From Lepisosteus oculatus (lineage: Eukaryota > Chordata > Actinopteri > Semionotiformes > Lepisosteidae): a DNA stretch of 64,000 bases. Positions 61,868-64,000 of the stretch are shown piece after piece. The position numbers and the translations under genes are program-made. The notes under the pieces are model-generated. The model had not been told where the DNA came from, did not search any database, and saw nothing but the letters and a program-made list of their open reading frames with translations. Position 1 is the stretch's first letter. Every line of letters starts with the position of its first letter. The DNA lies in assembly GCF_040954835.1 (NCBI RefSeq), contig NC_090712.1:3853284-3917283 (forward strand), given 5' to 3'.

Positions 61868-64000
61868 TTATCTGGCGGCAGCCTTGCTCTCGGCGGCCTC
61901 CCGCCTCCCCCTGGTGAGCTGCGCCAGGGGCTGGGGCCTGGGCTTCCGGGCGGGCCTGCTGCTGGCAGGGGGCGGCAGCGTGGGGTCCTCGGGCGGGGCT
62001 CTGGGCTTGAGCGGGGCCGCCGTGTTCGCCCGGAACGAAATGAGCTGCCGACGCACCTCCGCGGCCTGGGGCGGGCGGCGCTGGCGCGACGGGGAGGGGC
62101 TGTCCGTCCGGGAGGCGGAGAAGCCGCGCGGCGAGGCGCTGAGGCTGCGCGGGGGTGGGGCCACAGGGGCCCGGGACGTCCCGCGCACTGGCATTCGGGG
62201 GCTGCCGCGGTACAGGGCGGGGCTGGCCGAAGGCTGGGGCTGAGATTGCATCGGTTTTGACCTCAGGTCGTAATGGACATTCATGCCTGCATTCCCTGGT
62301 TTTTGCATCTGAAGCCTGGAAAAGTCAGGAAACAAAGGTAAGTCTGTCCTTTTTTGGAAGGCAGTAAAATCTTTTACTCTTATGATAATTACTATAAATG
62401 GTTTTTCTTTTGGTCATATTATCTTGGTGCTCTTCTTTTCTATTACTTATTCTGTATCCTGTTTTGTGCTACATTTCATATTGTAACATCAATGACACAA
62501 TGTGCAACAGTTATTTATACTCGTGCATGTAATTGCTTTATCTTTTTGCGATTACCTTTATACAAACTACCTGGAAAAACAGCTTCTGCTAAATAAAGAC
62601 TAATCTGAGATCCCATTAATAAAATACCCGTTGAAACTCTGGACCACTTCCTGTTGTGGTGAATGATACAAAACAGGCCATACAATGTAACATGAATTCA
62701 TCTAGAAAACACAGCACCTTCAGGACCCTTGAGTTCCAGTAGTTCAGAGTTGCCTGAGCCAGACAACCTATGCATTCACACAGGTTGGAATGTATCAGGA
62801 CCCAATCGAATTGGCTGGTCTATTCAAATAACTGTACCTTGTAAACATTGCACCACATTCTCCCCCCTGCGCTCTGGCAAGAGGTACCGCGCCATTGAAC
62901 ATGAACTACTAGACTTAAGAATAGCGTCTACCCTAAGGCAGCGCACATTCTTAACAGCTAACTGTGCATTGCCTCAGAATTAATGACGGTCTATGTTGTG
63001 TGGTGTTATCTGTTGTTCTCTGCACGTCCTGAATGTTACTAGTCGTTTTACAGGCACAAATAAGTATCCCATTTGACATGTACATACTGTATGTAATGCA
63101 AACATGTACATGCAAATAAAGTCTTCTACCTGTGGTGTAAATAAGTTTGTTACACACAGAACACATTCCTTTGACAATGACATGACATACAGTAATTGAG
63201 GGAGCTGTATCAGCTCAGTGTGATCACTGTTAATGTTTATATTTATGATACTGTAGTTTGCATGCTATCCTATTTTGGTGTTGATGTAGGCCAAGGGGAC
63301 TTGTTACCCATAACCTTGTTTGTAATTGATCCAAATTCCACCCCTTCATGGTGCAGATCTTACAATATACAGTAGTTGTTTGGAAGAGGCCAAGTAACAT
63401 CATGAGAACGCGGTTCATGGAAAATTGTGGTTCTATATATCCCCATTTCCCCACTTACAGAGAAAAAAAGGAGCTAAGCACTTCTAGGTAGATACAGAAA
63501 GCTATAATACATACCTATTTACAACTGGAGGTGGAGATTTCGAGACGCTGGGTCCTGTTTGAGATAATGGGCCACTGGACACTGGAGGGGGTGAAACCTT
63601 TTTTAAAGGCGTGATGGGACGAGGAATTCTGCTCCTGGGCCGCTGCCTTTCCAGATCCTGGTCCGAGGATTTGGGCTTCAGACCGAAAGCTTTCTTGGTG
63701 AAGGAGTCATCAGAGTCATGCGTGTCCTCTTCAGAACCTGTGGCTGACAGAGTCTCTGACGCTCTTCTGCGGTCCTCCTCGGAGGAGGCTGAAGACGATG
63801 CCCCTGAAGCCAGTCTCATCAAGCGTCCCTGCCGTTTCTCAATAATCAATCGAGCCAGATATTGCTGCTTTTGCCTCTTGTGGACTCTTTCTTTGGAAGG
63901 GAGGGAAGTTGAGTGATCCGAACCGGTGTCTTCTTCAGAAACCAAAACAGGTATTCGGCTTTTATATTGTTCCCTGGGGGGCTTGCTTATCACAGCTTTC
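61868..64000 (-). CDS. ttbk1: TTBK1 (tau-tubulin kinase 1), last two coding exons, 5'-partial
   Basis: Exon n-1 runs from beyond 64,000 to 63,515 (donor gtatgt). The final exon is 62,315-61,868 (acceptor gacttttccag, stop TAA). The Arg codon split AG|G joins NR to LQMQKPG. The encoded part is the C-terminal regulatory region; the casein-kinase-1-like kinase domain is outside the window. Visible features are [14 protein letters not shown], a basic helix-like stretch [21 protein letters not shown], the Ser/Glu-rich [23 protein letters not shown], and a Pro/Arg/Ser-rich basic tail. These follow the order I remember in human TTBK1. Two SxIP sequences (63,949-63,960 and 63,622-63,633) fit EB1-type microtubule plus-end binding sites known in the TTBK family. 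TTBK1 phosphorylates tau and tubulin, mainly in neurons. Orientation next to SLC22A7 agrees with human 6p21.1. The last exon is strongly GC- and CpG-rich. Confidence 0.92.
62316..63514 (-). other. TTBK1 last intron
   Basis: Donor gtatgt and acceptor ttccag border it, and phase is kept across it. It is AT-rich, has short frames only, and no repeat is recognised. Confidence 0.8.

Overview
This is a vertebrate nuclear window, most likely from a ray-finned fish. Genes are split by many introns with GT/AG borders. Interspersed repeats are of fish type: 5S-rRNA-derived SINE3-like elements, tRNA-derived SINEs and a probable solo LTR. The two-copy SLC22A7 array and the repeat spectrum suggest an actinopterygian, perhaps a non-teleost such as a gar; the species call is a guess.

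The layout is CRIP3 (+, positions <1 to about 22,340 or 23,480), then two tandem SLC22A7-like organic-anion transporter genes (both -, CDS 24,515-32,609 and 36,632-48,325), then about 13 kb without a recognised gene, then the last two coding exons of TTBK1 (-, 61,868 to beyond the window end). From memory this matches the human 6p21.1 neighbourhood TTBK1-SLC22A7-CRIP3, with CRIP3 and SLC22A7 converging tail to tail. The difference is that SLC22A7 is duplicated here.

I reconstructed all ten coding exons of each SLC22A7 copy, including a short last exon (24,515-24,599 and 36,632-36,725) that open-reading-frame scans miss. Exons 2-9 have identical lengths in the two copies (104, 155, 169, 124, 110, 215, 109, 207 bp). 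The predicted proteins are 553 and 549 aa with no frame break. CRIP3 has exons 2-8 in the window; exon 1, with the start codon, was not found and is presumed upstream.

The spaces hold many retroposons, a roughly 480-bp direct repeat, and a three-copy tandem repeat of about 300 bp between the two transporter genes. There is also a short DNA-transposon-like palindrome in CRIP3 intron 5. The least explained part is a CpG-rich block in CRIP3 intron 2 (about 9,000-10,080). It contains an exon-like frame behind a good splice acceptor, ending in a possible prenylation box (CLFL). I saw no prokaryotic, viral or CRISPR features.
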